Below, in pieces: positions 26,499 through 34,599 of a stretch of 64,000 nucleotides of DNA. The stretch is from positions 1 to 64,000 of the forward strand of contig NZ_LAPV01000170.1 of assembly GCF_000971275.1 (NCBI RefSeq), given 5' to 3'. The stretch is from Devosia psychrophila. Lineage in GTDB: Bacteria > Pseudomonadota > Alphaproteobacteria > Rhizobiales > Devosiaceae. The stretch's first letter is position 1. Each line of letters begins with the position of its first letter. Both the position numbers and the translations under genes were made by a program. The notes under the pieces were generated by a model. The model did not search any database and was not told the origin of the DNA. It saw only the letters and a list, made by a program, of their open reading frames with translations.

Positions 26499-27382
26499 GT
26501 GCCCGCCCATTGTGTCCGGTCGAGCACCGGCAGTTCGTCGCGTTGTTCATTGATGGTCGGCATCGCCGCCAGCAGCCCGCGCGTATAGGGATGGCTGGCA
26601 TTTTCCAGCTCGCCCGCCGCGCATTCTTCCACCACCACGCCCGAATTCATCACCAGAATCCGGTCGCAGTAGCGCGACACCAGCCCCAGGTCGTGGCTGA
26701 TCAGAATCAGACCCATGCCCTTGGTCGTCACCAGGTCGTCAATGATATCAAGCACCTGCGCCTGCACGCTGACGTCCAACGCCGAGGTCGGCTCGTCGGC
26801 AATCAGCAATTCCGGCTCCGGGATCAGCATCATGGCGATCATCACCCGCTGCCCCATGCCGCCCGAAACCTCATGCGGATACAACCCCGCCACGCGCTTC
26901 GGATCGTCGATCCGCACCGAGTCGAGCATCGCCCAAATCCGCTCGTTCACCTCGCGGCGCGGCAGCCGGGTGTGCGTCACGAGCGCCTCGCCGATCTGTT
27001 CGCCCACCGTCATCACCGGGTTCAGCGAAAACTTCGGGTCCTGCATCACCATGGAAATCCGCGCGCCGCGGATCGATCTCATCTGCTTTTCGCTCTGGCT
27101 CAACAGGTCGATTCCGTCAAATTCCATCCGGTCAGCCGTCACCAATCCCGGCTTGCGGATCAGCTTGAGGATCGACCGGCCCGTCATGGATTTGCCCGAC
27201 CCGCTCTCCCCCACGATCCCCAGCCGTTCCTTGCCGACCGAGAACGAAATCCCCTTGACCACCTCGACCCGGCCGCGATGCGTCGGAAAACTGACCCGGA
27301 GATTTTTCACCGAAAGCAGTGGTTCTGCGCCTCCCTCCCCCTTGCGGGAAGGGAATGAGGGTGGGGGTGCTCCGTTCGCCAT
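26495..27382 (-). CDS. Peptide/nickel-type ABC transporter ATP-binding protein (OppD/DppD-like)
   Basis: First ATPase of the importer, 295 residues. Walker A GIVGESGSGKSMTG, signature VSGGMGQRVMIAMML, Walker B LLIADEPTSALDVSVQ and the switch region LILISHDLGLVSRYCD are present. It ends with the family tail HPYTRGLLAAMP. The first roughly 20 residues (containing APPPSFPSRKGEGG) are encoded by half of a palindromic repeat; the normal domain begins at LLSVKNLRVSF. ATG 27382 overlaps the permease stop (TGATG). If that start is right the ribosome reads through the repeat; I see no better internal ATG start. Confidence 0.9.
   Translation of the reverse strand: MANGAPPPSFPSRKGEGGAEPLLSVKNLRVSFPTHRGRVEVVKGISFSVGKERLGIVGESGSGKSMTGRSILKLIRKPGLVTADRMEFDGIDLLSQSEKQMRSIRGARISMVMQDPKFSLNPVMTVGEQIGEALVTHTRLPRREVNERIWAMLDSVRIDDPKRVAGLYPHEVSGGMGQRVMIAMMLIPEPELLIADEPTSALDVSVQAQVLDIIDDLVTTKGMGLILISHDLGLVSRYCDRILVMNSGVVVEECAAGELENASHPYTRGLLAAMPTINEQRDELPVLDRTQWAGT
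27331..27371. repeat. C-rich palindromic repeat, half copy inside an ABC ATPase gene
   Basis: CCTCCCTCCCCCTTGCGGGA then AGGGAATGAGGGTGGGGGTG form one hairpin of the C-rich family. It lies within the first codons of the OppD-like gene and is read in frame. Confidence 0.7.
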
Positions 27383-28284
27383 CACTTCCCCTCGCTCTTC
27401 GGATCGAGCACATCGCGCAAGCCATCACCGAGGAAACAAAACCCCAGGCTCACGATGATGATGGCAAAGCCGGGCATGGTCGCCACCCACCACTGGTCGA
27501 GAATGAAGGTGCGCCCACGTGAAATCATCGCGCCCCATTCCGGCAGCGGCGGCTGCGCCCCCAGCCCGATGAACCCCAGTCCGGCCGCGGTCAGGATCAC
27601 GCCGGCCATGTCGAGCGTCACGCGCACGATCATCGAAGAGGTACACAGCGGCAAAATATGCTGCACGATGACCCGCAGCGGATTTGCCCCCTGCAACTGC
27701 ACCGCCTGGATGAACTCCGCATTGCGGATCGTCAGCGTTTCAGCCCGGGCAATGCGCGCATAGGCCGGCCACGAGGTGATGGCTATCGCAATAATCGCAT
27801 TGTTGATCCCCGGCCCCAGCGCCGCGACGAACGCCAGCGCTAGGATCAGCTTGGGCATCGACAGGAATATATCGGTAAAACCCATCAGCAGCCGATCGGT
27901 CCAGCCGCCGAAATACCCGGCCACCGCACCCACCAGCAGCCCCAGAGGCGCCGAAATCAGGGCCACCAGCCCGACGATGGTCAGCGTGATCTGGGACCCA
28001 TAAATCACCCGCGAAAAGATATCGCGCCCCAGCTCGTCCGTGCCCATGAGGTTTACGCCAGACGGCGGCAGCAGCCGTGCCTTTAGGTTCTGTCCGGTCG
28101 CCGAAAACGGTGCAATCCACGGCGCAAAGATCGCCGTCAGGATCAGCACCAGGATGATCACCCCGCCCAGCGCCGACAGCGGATTGCGCAGCAGCGCCAT
28201 GAACACCCGATAGGCCCGCCCCGCATTGGCCTGCCACAGCGAGGTCGGACTATCCTCAAGCAACCAGTCGCGTGTGCTTGTCAT
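27382..28284 (-). CDS. Peptide-type ABC transporter permease (OppC/DppC-like)
   Basis: A 300-residue inner-membrane permease. The N-terminal helix is ALGGVIILVLILTAIFAPWI. A DELGRDIFSRVIYGSQITL motif typical of DppC follows, then the ATPase-contacting loop ARIARAETLTIRNAEFIQA and TAAGLGFIGLGAQPPLPEWG. ATG 28284 overlaps the preceding permease stop in TGATG. Part of the operon permease B, permease C, ATPase D, ATPase F. Confidence 0.92.
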   Translation of the reverse strand: MTSTRDWLLEDSPTSLWQANAGRAYRVFMALLRNPLSALGGVIILVLILTAIFAPWIAPFSATGQNLKARLLPPSGVNLMGTDELGRDIFSRVIYGSQITLTIVGLVALISAPLGLLVGAVAGYFGGWTDRLLMGFTDIFLSMPKLILALAFVAALGPGINNAIIAIAITSWPAYARIARAETLTIRNAEFIQAVQLQGANPLRVIVQHILPLCTSSMIVRVTLDMAGVILTAAGLGFIGLGAQPPLPEWGAMISRGRTFILDQWWVATMPGFAIIIVSLGFCFLGDGLRDVLDPKSEGK

Positions 28285-29357
28285 CAGCGGGCCCTCGGGT
28301 CGAGGACGCGGTACAGCACGTCCGAAATCTTGTTGATGAAAATGAACACCGCGCCGATCACCAGCGTCGAGCCGAGCACCGCATTCATGTCGGCGTTGAG
28401 CAGTGCCGTGGTCAGGTAATTGCCGATGCCGGGCCACGAAAACACCGTTTCGATCATCACCGAACCCTCGAGCAGCCCGGCATAGCTCAGCCCGATCACA
28501 GTAATCAGCTGGACCCTGATGGGATTGAACGCATGCCGCCAGATCACCACGCGCTCCGGCACGCCCTTGACCCGCGCCGTGGTCACGAATTCCTGGTTCA
28601 GCTGGTCCAGCATGAAACTGCGCGTCATGCGGGCGATATAGGCCAGGCTGAAGAAGCCCAGCACTGAAGCCGGCAAAATTAGGTGGGTGATGGCATTGAA
28701 GAAAATGTCGAACTCACCGGCAAGCAGGCTGTCGACCAGCAACAGCCCGGTCACCGGCGACACCAGCCCGTCATAGAAAATATCGAGCCGCCCCGGTCCG
28801 CCGACCCAACGCAGCCGGGCATAAAACAGCGCCAGCCCGACCAGCCCCAGCCAGAACGCCGGCATCGAATAACCCAGCAGGCCCACAATCCGGATGATCT
28901 GGTCGATCCAGCTGCCCTGCCGGCTGGCCGCGATGACACCGAGCGGCACGCCGACGACCACCCCGATGATGATGCCGATCGTCGCCATTTCCAGCGTCGC
29001 GGGAAAAAACCGACTGATATCCTCCACCACCGATCGCCCGGTCGAAACCGAGCGCCCAAGGTCGCCGGTGAACACCCCGACCACATAGCGGAAAAACTGC
29101 ACCGGCAGCGGCTGGTCCAGCCCCATCTGCACCCGCGCCGCTTCATAAACCGCATTGGTCGCCCGGTCGCCCACCACGGCCAGCACCGGATCGATTGGGA
29201 TCACACGTCCGATAAAGAAGGTGATGGCGAGCAGCCCCAGGAAGGTGAGGAAAACCGTCACCACAAATCCCGCGATTGCCGACACGCGACGACCCCATAT
29301 CCGCTTTCTGTGCGAGGTCGGGGCAGGGGACAGAGCAATCTGCGGTTCAAGGCTCAA
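28284..29357 (-). CDS. Peptide-type ABC transporter permease (OppB/DppB-like)
   Basis: About 357 residues and the first gene of the minus-strand importer operon. It has a membrane helix (GFVVTVFLTFLGLLAITFFI), the periplasmic region DRATNAVYEAARVQMGLDQP typical of DppB, and the ATPase loop ARMTRSFMLDQLNQEFVTTA. No ATG is near the start. TTG at 29357 is preferred because AAGGA lies 7 bases upstream; TTG 29375 and GTG 29285 are alternatives. It is divergent from the XRE-cupin regulator at 29488, whose binding-protein partner likely serves this importer. Confidence 0.88.
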   Translation of the reverse strand: MSLEPQIALSPAPTSHRKRIWGRRVSAIAGFVVTVFLTFLGLLAITFFIGRVIPIDPVLAVVGDRATNAVYEAARVQMGLDQPLPVQFFRYVVGVFTGDLGRSVSTGRSVVEDISRFFPATLEMATIGIIIGVVVGVPLGVIAASRQGSWIDQIIRIVGLLGYSMPAFWLGLVGLALFYARLRWVGGPGRLDIFYDGLVSPVTGLLLVDSLLAGEFDIFFNAITHLILPASVLGFFSLAYIARMTRSFMLDQLNQEFVTTARVKGVPERVVIWRHAFNPIRVQLITVIGLSYAGLLEGSVMIETVFSWPGIGNYLTTALLNADMNAVLGSTLVIGAVFIFINKISDVLYRVLDPRAR

Positions 29358-29440
29358 ACGGAATTCCTTTTGCAAAAACAGGAATTTGCGCCCGCCAGAC
29401 GACTCTCCAGCGGACTGTGAAGGGCTTCACATTTCGCTTT

Positions 29441-29482
29441 CACCATACAGAAAACTTTGCTTATATCAAAAAAATTATGGTG
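29441..29482. promoter_or_regulatory. Inverted repeat in the divergent promoter region, candidate operator
   Basis: CACCATA at 29441-29447 has an exact reverse complement TATGGTG at 29476-29482, spanning AT-rich DNA just before the XRE-cupin gene start and about 85 bases upstream of the permease start. A regulator bound here could act on both transcripts. Inferred from symmetry and place. Confidence 0.35.
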
Positions 29483-29487
29483 GTTGG

Positions 29488-30168
29488 ATGACAAGCGGAG
29501 CGCTGGCCAAGGTCGAAAGTGGAGGGCACCCCAAGGTGGGTGCGCTCATTCGTGCCCGTCGCCGCCAGCAGCAGATGACGCTCGAAGCGCTGGGCAAAAC
29601 CGCCGAAGTTTCGGTCGGTTATCTCAGCCAGGTCGAGCGCGATCACGCTACCCCGTCGCTGGGTACGCTGGCCAGCATCGCACGCGCCCTCGGCGTCGGC
29701 ATCGACTATTTCGTTTCTGCCCCCAAGCCCGAAACCGCGCTGACCCGCGCCGCCGAGCGTAACCGCTTTTCGGTCGATGGCTCCTCCATCATCTATGAGC
29801 GCCTCGGCACCGATTTCCCGGGCAACATGCTGTCCAGTTTCGTGATGACGGTGCCGCCCGGCTATCGCTCTGAAACCGTCGCCCATGAGGGCGAGGAGCT
29901 GCTCTACGTGCTGGAAGGCGCCATCACCCAGCGCCTCGATGGCGAGGAAATGGAAATGTGCGCCGGCGACAGCCTGCATTTCCGCGGCAATCGCCCCCAT
30001 TCCTGGTCAAACCACACTGACTTACCTGCGCGCCTGCTCTGGACCGGCACGCTCACCCTCTTCCGCTCCTCGGCCAAGCCCTCCCGGCAGGTCGCGGCGG
30101 CAGCAAAACCCGGCGCCAAGCCGGCAAAAAACAAGAAAATCGTCAAACCACAGGAGAAACGCTCATGA
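29488..30168 (+). CDS. XRE-family regulator with cupin sensor domain
   Basis: A 226-residue regulator. The N-terminal Cro/C1-type HTH (residues about 16-72) shows GALIRARRRQQQMTLEALG, VGYLSQVERDHATPSLGTL and ASIARALGVGIDYF. The cupin-2 domain (about 110-190) has AHEGEELLYVLEGAITQRLD and GDSLHFRGNRPHSWSN. A basic Lys/Ala-rich tail of about 25 residues ends the protein. Such proteins often control amino-acid or peptide uptake next to them. It overlaps the binding protein gene by 4 bases and is divergent from the transporter operon, so it is its likely regulator. The start at 29488 follows the HTH boundary; the frame is open upstream to 29155 without similarity. Confidence 0.9.
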   Translation: MTSGALAKVESGGHPKVGALIRARRRQQQMTLEALGKTAEVSVGYLSQVERDHATPSLGTLASIARALGVGIDYFVSAPKPETALTRAAERNRFSVDGSSIIYERLGTDFPGNMLSSFVMTVPPGYRSETVAHEGEELLYVLEGAITQRLDGEEMEMCAGDSLHFRGNRPHSWSNHTDLPARLLWTGTLTLFRSSAKPSRQVAAAAKPGAKPAKNKKIVKPQEKRS

Positions 30169-31748
30169 AGATGCTTCGCGCAGCTTTGCTTGCTACCGCA
30201 TTGTCGCTTCCGCTCGTGGCCGGTGCCTATGCCGCGACCCCGGCCGATGCTCTGGTCATTGCCCAGAACATCGACGATATCGTCGCGCTCGACCCGGCTC
30301 AGGCCTACGAATTTACCTCGGGCGAGATCAACACCAACGTCTATGACCGCCTGGTCGGCTACGAGGCCGAGGACACCACGGTCCTGGCCCCCGGCCTCGC
30401 CTCCGAATGGGTGGCCGACGATGCCGCCAAGACCATCACCTTCACCCTGCGCGACGCGACTTTCGCATCGGGCAACCCGGTCCGCCCCGAAGACGTGGTG
30501 TTCTCGTTCAACCGTGTCATCACGCTGAACCTCACCCCCGCCTTCATTCTCACCCAGCTTGGCTGGACCCCCGAGAACATGGCCGACATGGTCAGCATCG
30601 CCGATGGCAAGGTGGTCGTGACGTATGAGGGCGATTTTTCCTCCGCCTTCGTGCTCAACGTACTGGCCTCGCGCCCGGCCTCCATTGTCGATGAAGTCCT
30701 CGTCACCGAAAATGCCGTTGGCGAAGACCTGGGCAATGCCTGGCTGAACACGCATTCCGCCGGCTCGGGCCCCTTCGTCATGTCCGATTACCGTCCGGCT
30801 GAAATCGTTCGCCTCACCGCCAACGAGACCTATTTCCGCGGCGCTCCGGCAATGAAGACCATCATCATCCGTCACGTTGCCGAAGCTGCCACCCAGCAGC
30901 TTCTGCTGACCTCGGGCGACGTCGATATCGCCAAGAACCTGACCCCTGACCAGATCGCCAGCCTGCCGGCCGACACCGTCAAGGTCGAAACCTTCCCGCA
31001 GGCCGCCGTCCACTTCCTGTCCTTCAATCAAAAGACCGAGTCGCTGACTCCCCCAGCCGTCTGGGAAGCCGCCCGTTATCTCGTCGATTACGACGGCATG
31101 ACCGAGACTTTCCTCAAGGGCCAGATGGAAAAGCACCAGGCCTTCTGGCCAAAGGGCTTCCCCGGCTCCTATGACGAGACGCCATTCACCTATGACGTCG
31201 AAAAGGCCAAGCAGATCCTGGCTGACGCCGGCGTCGAGACCCCGATCAACGTCACCCTCGACGTGATCAACTCGACCCCGTTCACCGACATTGCCCAGTC
31301 GCTGCAGGCTGGCTTTGCCGAAGCCGGCATCAACTTCGAAATCCTGCCCGGCACCGGCGCCCAGGTCATCACCAAGTACCGCGAGCGCACCCATCAGGCC
31401 ATGCTGCTGTATTGGGGCCCAGACTTCATGGACCCCCATTCCAACGCCAAGGCCTTCGCCTACAACTCGGACAATTCCGATGCCACCTACACCGCAACCA
31501 CCACCTGGCGTAACGCCTGGGCCGTGCCCCAGGAATTAAACGACAAGGTCACCGCAGCCCTCGCCGAGCCCGATCAGGCCAAGCGCAACGAGGACTACAT
31601 CGAGATCCAGAAGGAAGCCCAGGCCTCCTCGCCGATCGTGATCATGTTCCAGGCCGCCCTGACCATCGCCATGGCCAACAATGTGGATGGATACGTCAAC
31701 GGCGCCACGTCCGACTTCGTCTACTACCGCCTTGTGACCAAGGAATAA
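30165..31748 (+). CDS. Peptide-type ABC transporter substrate-binding protein
   Basis: A 527-residue family 5 (DppA/OppA-like) periplasmic binding protein. The signal peptide ends around AYA/ATPAD (residue 24). Family segments include NIDDIVALDPAQAYEFTSGE, NVYDRLVGYEAEDTTVLAPG, DAGVETPINVTLDVINSTPF and MLLYWGPDFMDPHSNAKAFA. It is coupled to the XRE-cupin gene by ATGA. The permease and ATPase genes it needs are the divergent operon at 25743-29357. An M24 peptidase gene lies downstream, hinting at a peptide ligand, which is inferred. Confidence 0.92.
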   Translation: MKMLRAALLATALSLPLVAGAYAATPADALVIAQNIDDIVALDPAQAYEFTSGEINTNVYDRLVGYEAEDTTVLAPGLASEWVADDAAKTITFTLRDATFASGNPVRPEDVVFSFNRVITLNLTPAFILTQLGWTPENMADMVSIADGKVVVTYEGDFSSAFVLNVLASRPASIVDEVLVTENAVGEDLGNAWLNTHSAGSGPFVMSDYRPAEIVRLTANETYFRGAPAMKTIIIRHVAEAATQQLLLTSGDVDIAKNLTPDQIASLPADTVKVETFPQAAVHFLSFNQKTESLTPPAVWEAARYLVDYDGMTETFLKGQMEKHQAFWPKGFPGSYDETPFTYDVEKAKQILADAGVETPINVTLDVINSTPFTDIAQSLQAGFAEAGINFEILPGTGAQVITKYRERTHQAMLLYWGPDFMDPHSNAKAFAYNSDNSDATYTATTTWRNAWAVPQELNDKVTAALAEPDQAKRNEDYIEIQKEAQASSPIVIMFQAALTIAMANNVDGYVNGATSDFVYYRLVTKE

Positions 31749-31757
31749 GCTTGGAGC

Positions 31758-32071
31758 CGGCCCTCACTTCCTACCTTCTCCCCGCGGGAAAGGGTGCTAA
31801 AAGGGCGGATGAGGGGGCATTGCTTGAAGCCAATGCATCAGTCGACAATCCCTCCCCCCTTGTGGGGAGGGAGAGCGAGATAGGACTTAGCTTCAGCTAA
31901 GTCCGTGATCGAGCAGGGTGGGGGTGCGAGAGCCCTCATATAAGAGCCAAACCACCCCCGCCCAGCCTCCCCCTGATAGGGGGAGGAGCCGTCCGGAGCG
32001 TTTGGTATCATTGTGCCGCGGACGTGATGTTGCTCCTCCCCCTATCAGGGGGAGGCTAGGTGGGGGTACCC
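31758..32071. repeat. Three C-rich palindromic repeats in tandem
   Basis: The 352-base gap between the binding protein and the M24 peptidase holds little else. One unit is at about 31758-31826 (with CTTCTCCCCGCGGGAAAGGG), one at about 31845-31926 (CAATCCCTCCCCCCTTGTGG, ending GCAGGGTGGGGGTG), and one full mirror unit at 31951-32071 (CTCCCCCTGATAGGGGGAGG and CTCCCCCTATCAGGGGGAGG). The peptidase start is 30 bases past the last arm. Confidence 0.85.
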
Positions 32072-32100
32072 CCCTTCAAAAAACACTACGAGCCCCAAAA

Positions 32101-33207
32101 ATGAGCAACCCGACTCTCACGACCCGCATGGCCAATCTTCGCGCCCGGATGACGGCGACCGAAACCGACCTCGTGGTCATCGGTCCGTCGAGCCACATGA
32201 TGTACATGGCCGATCTCTCGCCCCACGGCGATGAGCGTCCGGTTTTTCTCATGGTCTCGCAGAGCTTTGCCGGCTTCCTGATGCCTGCGCTCAATGTCGA
32301 CAGCGCCCGCCGGCACACCGATCTGCCCTTATTCCCTTGGGCCGATGCCGAGGGCCCCGGTGCTGCGTTGCAGGATCTGCTCAACGCCACCGGCGTGCCG
32401 CGCGTCAGCCCATCCATTGTCCTCGATGAAACCATGCGCGCCGATTTCGCGCTGCTGGTGCTCGATGCGCTGCCCGGCGCCAAGCGCCGCTTCACCACCG
32501 ATACGGTCAGCTACCTGCGCTCGCACAAGGACGAGGACGAATACCGGCGCCTCAAGGCCGCCCACCTGCTCAATGACCGGGCTGTCGAGGCCGCCTTTGC
32601 CGCGCTCAAGCCCGGCATGACCGAACTCGACGTCGCTGCCCTCATTGGTGCCTTCTACAAGGAGAATGGCGCGACCACCGAATTCTGCTCAGTCTGTTTC
32701 GGCCCGAACGGCGCCTTCCCCCACCACCATACCGGGACGACCCCGTTACACCTGGGCGACGCCGTGCTGATCGATACCGGCTGCCGCCTCGATGGCTATC
32801 CTTCCGACATGACCCGCATGGGCTATCTTGGCTCCGCCCCCGAAGGTTACGGCCAGATCCACTCTATCATCGATCGCGCCGTCGATGCCGCCATTGCTGC
32901 TGCCAAGCCCGGTGCCCTGGCCAGCGAGGTCGACAAGGCCGCCCGCGATGTGATCACCGCCGCGGGCTACGGCCCCAATTTTCTGCATCGCACCGGGCAT
33001 GGCCTCGGCATCGACGTGCATGAGACGCCCTACATCACTGCCACATCTGAAACCGTGCTCGAAGAAGGCATGGTTTTCTCAATAGAGCCAGGCATTTACC
33101 TACAGGGCCAGTTTGGCCTGCGCCTCGAAGAGATCGTCACTATCCGCAATGGTGTGGCGGAAGTATTCTCGGAAATGCCACGCACGGCCATCTCTGCAGG
33201 CGTCTGA
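32101..33207 (+). CDS. M24-family aminopeptidase (Xaa-Pro dipeptidase-like)
   Basis: A 368-residue pita-bread metallopeptidase that removes N-terminal residues, probably next to proline. The five metal ligands appear in order: two Asp in LIDTGCRLDGYPSDMTRM (about residues 225-236), His in HRTGHGLGIDVHE (about 300), Glu in FSIEPGIYL (about 328) and Glu in LRLEEIVTI (about 343). An N-terminal creatinase-like domain precedes it. The start at 32101 (MSNPTLTTRM) is used; the open frame to 31918 reads through repeats. Its place after a peptide binding protein suggests processing of imported peptides, which could supply proline for PutA. Confidence 0.9.
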   Translation: MSNPTLTTRMANLRARMTATETDLVVIGPSSHMMYMADLSPHGDERPVFLMVSQSFAGFLMPALNVDSARRHTDLPLFPWADAEGPGAALQDLLNATGVPRVSPSIVLDETMRADFALLVLDALPGAKRRFTTDTVSYLRSHKDEDEYRRLKAAHLLNDRAVEAAFAALKPGMTELDVAALIGAFYKENGATTEFCSVCFGPNGAFPHHHTGTTPLHLGDAVLIDTGCRLDGYPSDMTRMGYLGSAPEGYGQIHSIIDRAVDAAIAAAKPGALASEVDKAARDVITAAGYGPNFLHRTGHGLGIDVHETPYITATSETVLEEGMVFSIEPGIYLQGQFGLRLEEIVTIRNGVAEVFSEMPRTAISAGV

Positions 33208-33269
33208 CGCGACGCGTGGTGCGGCATAGGGCCATGATATTTCGGCAGCGCTCTTGCATTGCTCAAAAA

Positions 33270-33284
33270 ACGCAAATATTGCGT
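33270..33284. promoter_or_regulatory. Palindrome upstream of lacI-type gene, candidate autoregulatory operator
   Basis: ACGCAA at 33270-33275 and TTGCGT at 33279-33284 form a perfect 6-3-6 inverted repeat ending 22 bases before the LacI-type start. The half-site TTGCG recurs in the cluster upstream of the downstream binding-protein gene. Function is inferred. Confidence 0.55.
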
Positions 33285-33306
33285 AGATCATGTGCAGGAT
33301 ATCCTC

Positions 33307-34308
33307 GTGACCCAGAAGCGTTCAAATCAGACTGACATAGCGCAAAGGCTCGGCGTGTCTGTAAGTACCGTCTCGCGGGCGCTGGCCAATGAGATTGGCA
33401 TTAGCGACACTGTGCGGCGGGATGTGCAGCGGATGGCGCGGACGCTGGGGTACAAGTCCAAGCATAGCATGGCTGGGGCAGGTGGGGATAAACGGGCGGT
33501 GGCCTTAGTGCCACTGGGCAGCGCGACCAGTGGGTTGTCGGGTTTCTATTTCGGCATTGTCGAGGGCATGCGGGCGCAGGCCGCGGCGTTGGGCGTGGCG
33601 CTGGATGTGCGGCTGGTCAACGAGTCCGTGGTGACGCTGGACCTGATCAAGAAGCAGATCGCGCAGGCCGGGGCAGGTGGCGTGCTGCTGGCCGGCATCG
33701 ATGCCTGGGACGAACTGGCAGCCTGGTCGGAAGAGGCAGACGTGCCGGTGGTGCTGGTCAACGGCAGCGATCCGGGTATGCGGGTCAGCTCGGTTTCTCC
33801 CGCCAACTTCTACGGCGCCTTCATGGCAACGCAGCGCCTGCTCGATGCCGGACATCGCAAAATCCTGCACTACACGCACAGCTACCGGCCGACAATTCGT
33901 CAACGCCAGCGGGGGTTTGAGACCGCAATCGGCCGGACGCCCGGCGCTATTGGCACCATCGTCAATACTGACCAACGGCTCACCAAGGAGTTGCTGGGCG
34001 ATATCCTGGCAGGCCGTCATGACTTCACGGCGGCTTTCATCTGGAACGATATTGCCGCAGTCGAAATGCTTGAGGGCCTGTACGGGCCGCAAAGCCCGCT
34101 GCCACCGACGTTCTCGATTGTGGGCTTTGACGACCTGCCGCTGGCCAGCATGGCGACGCCACGGCTGAGCACGATCCGGGTGGATCGCGAGGCCATCGGG
34201 CGCGGCGCGGTGCGCCTGTTGGCCGAACATATCGATGGCGAGCGCGCAGTGCAGCAGCTCGAAATTGGTGTTACCATGGTCGAAGGCGAGACGGTTTTCG
34301 CTGTCTGA
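33307..34308 (+). CDS. LacI-family transcriptional regulator
   Basis: A 333-residue LacI/GalR regulator. The N-terminal HTH reads TDIAQRLGVSVSTVSRALAN, with the hinge region RMARTLGYKSK. The periplasmic-binding-like sensor domain has VPVVLVNGSDPGMRVSSVSP, RLLDAGHRKILHYTHSY and SIVGFDDLPLASMATPRLST. GTG at 33307 with AGGA 8 bases upstream fits the family start better than the TTG at 33259. It precedes the transport and catabolic cluster on the same strand and most likely represses it, with a sugar-derived inducer. TTGCG-based palindromes before both genes support this. Confidence 0.92.
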   Translation: MTQKRSNQTDIAQRLGVSVSTVSRALANEIGISDTVRRDVQRMARTLGYKSKHSMAGAGGDKRAVALVPLGSATSGLSGFYFGIVEGMRAQAAALGVALDVRLVNESVVTLDLIKKQIAQAGAGGVLLAGIDAWDELAAWSEEADVPVVLVNGSDPGMRVSSVSPANFYGAFMATQRLLDAGHRKILHYTHSYRPTIRQRQRGFETAIGRTPGAIGTIVNTDQRLTKELLGDILAGRHDFTAAFIWNDIAAVEMLEGLYGPQSPLPPTFSIVGFDDLPLASMATPRLSTIRVDREAIGRGAVRLLAEHIDGERAVQQLEIGVTMVEGETVFAV

Positions 34309-34468
34309 CAAGCACCAGGATTCGGGGATAGGCCTCTGCGCCACGCGTTAACGCATTGTGCCCAAAATGTAGCGCACCCCCTCCAATTGGCTAGCGTTGA
34401 GTTAGCATTTCACTAGCCGTTTTGTAGCATGTCGTGACTTGTCCGCCGGGTAGGCCATTGGCTTTTCA

Positions 34469-34533
34469 ACGCAAAATGAACAAAATTGCGTAATTTGCGT
34501 GATTTGCGCAAAATACTTGCGATTGCGCAAAAT
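34469..34533. promoter_or_regulatory. Cluster of TTGCG half-sites and palindromes, candidate LacI-type operators
   Basis: Within 65 bases lie ACGCAA (34469), TTGCGT (34486), TTGCGT (34495), the palindrome TTTGCGCAAA (34503-34512), TTGCGA (34517) and the palindrome TTGCGCAA (34523-34530). They sit 65-130 bases before the binding-protein ATG, where a promoter would be. The motif matches the palindrome before the LacI-type gene. A small hairpin (CCCCT/AGGGG) follows at 34536-34552. Confidence 0.6.
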
Positions 34534-34599
34534 CTCCCCTAGCTTGGAGGGGCGTCACGAGGCGCCGGGCCGGAAACGACGGCCACAAGGGAGAGACAG

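Noticed and set aside
29904-31439. A 511-residue minus-strand frame opposite the XRE-cupin and binding-protein genes
   Set aside because: It spans two well-supported genes antisense and shows no domain; a shadow frame.
31758-32071. A possible CRISPR array because of repeated C-rich units
   Set aside because: The units are palindromic, unequal in length and spacing, and also scattered through the window. There are no unique spacers of uniform size and no cas genes.
31918-32100. An N-terminal extension of the M24 peptidase
   Set aside because: The 61 extra codons run entirely through palindromic repeats. Family proteins begin near MSNPTLTTRM, so the frame is open by chance.
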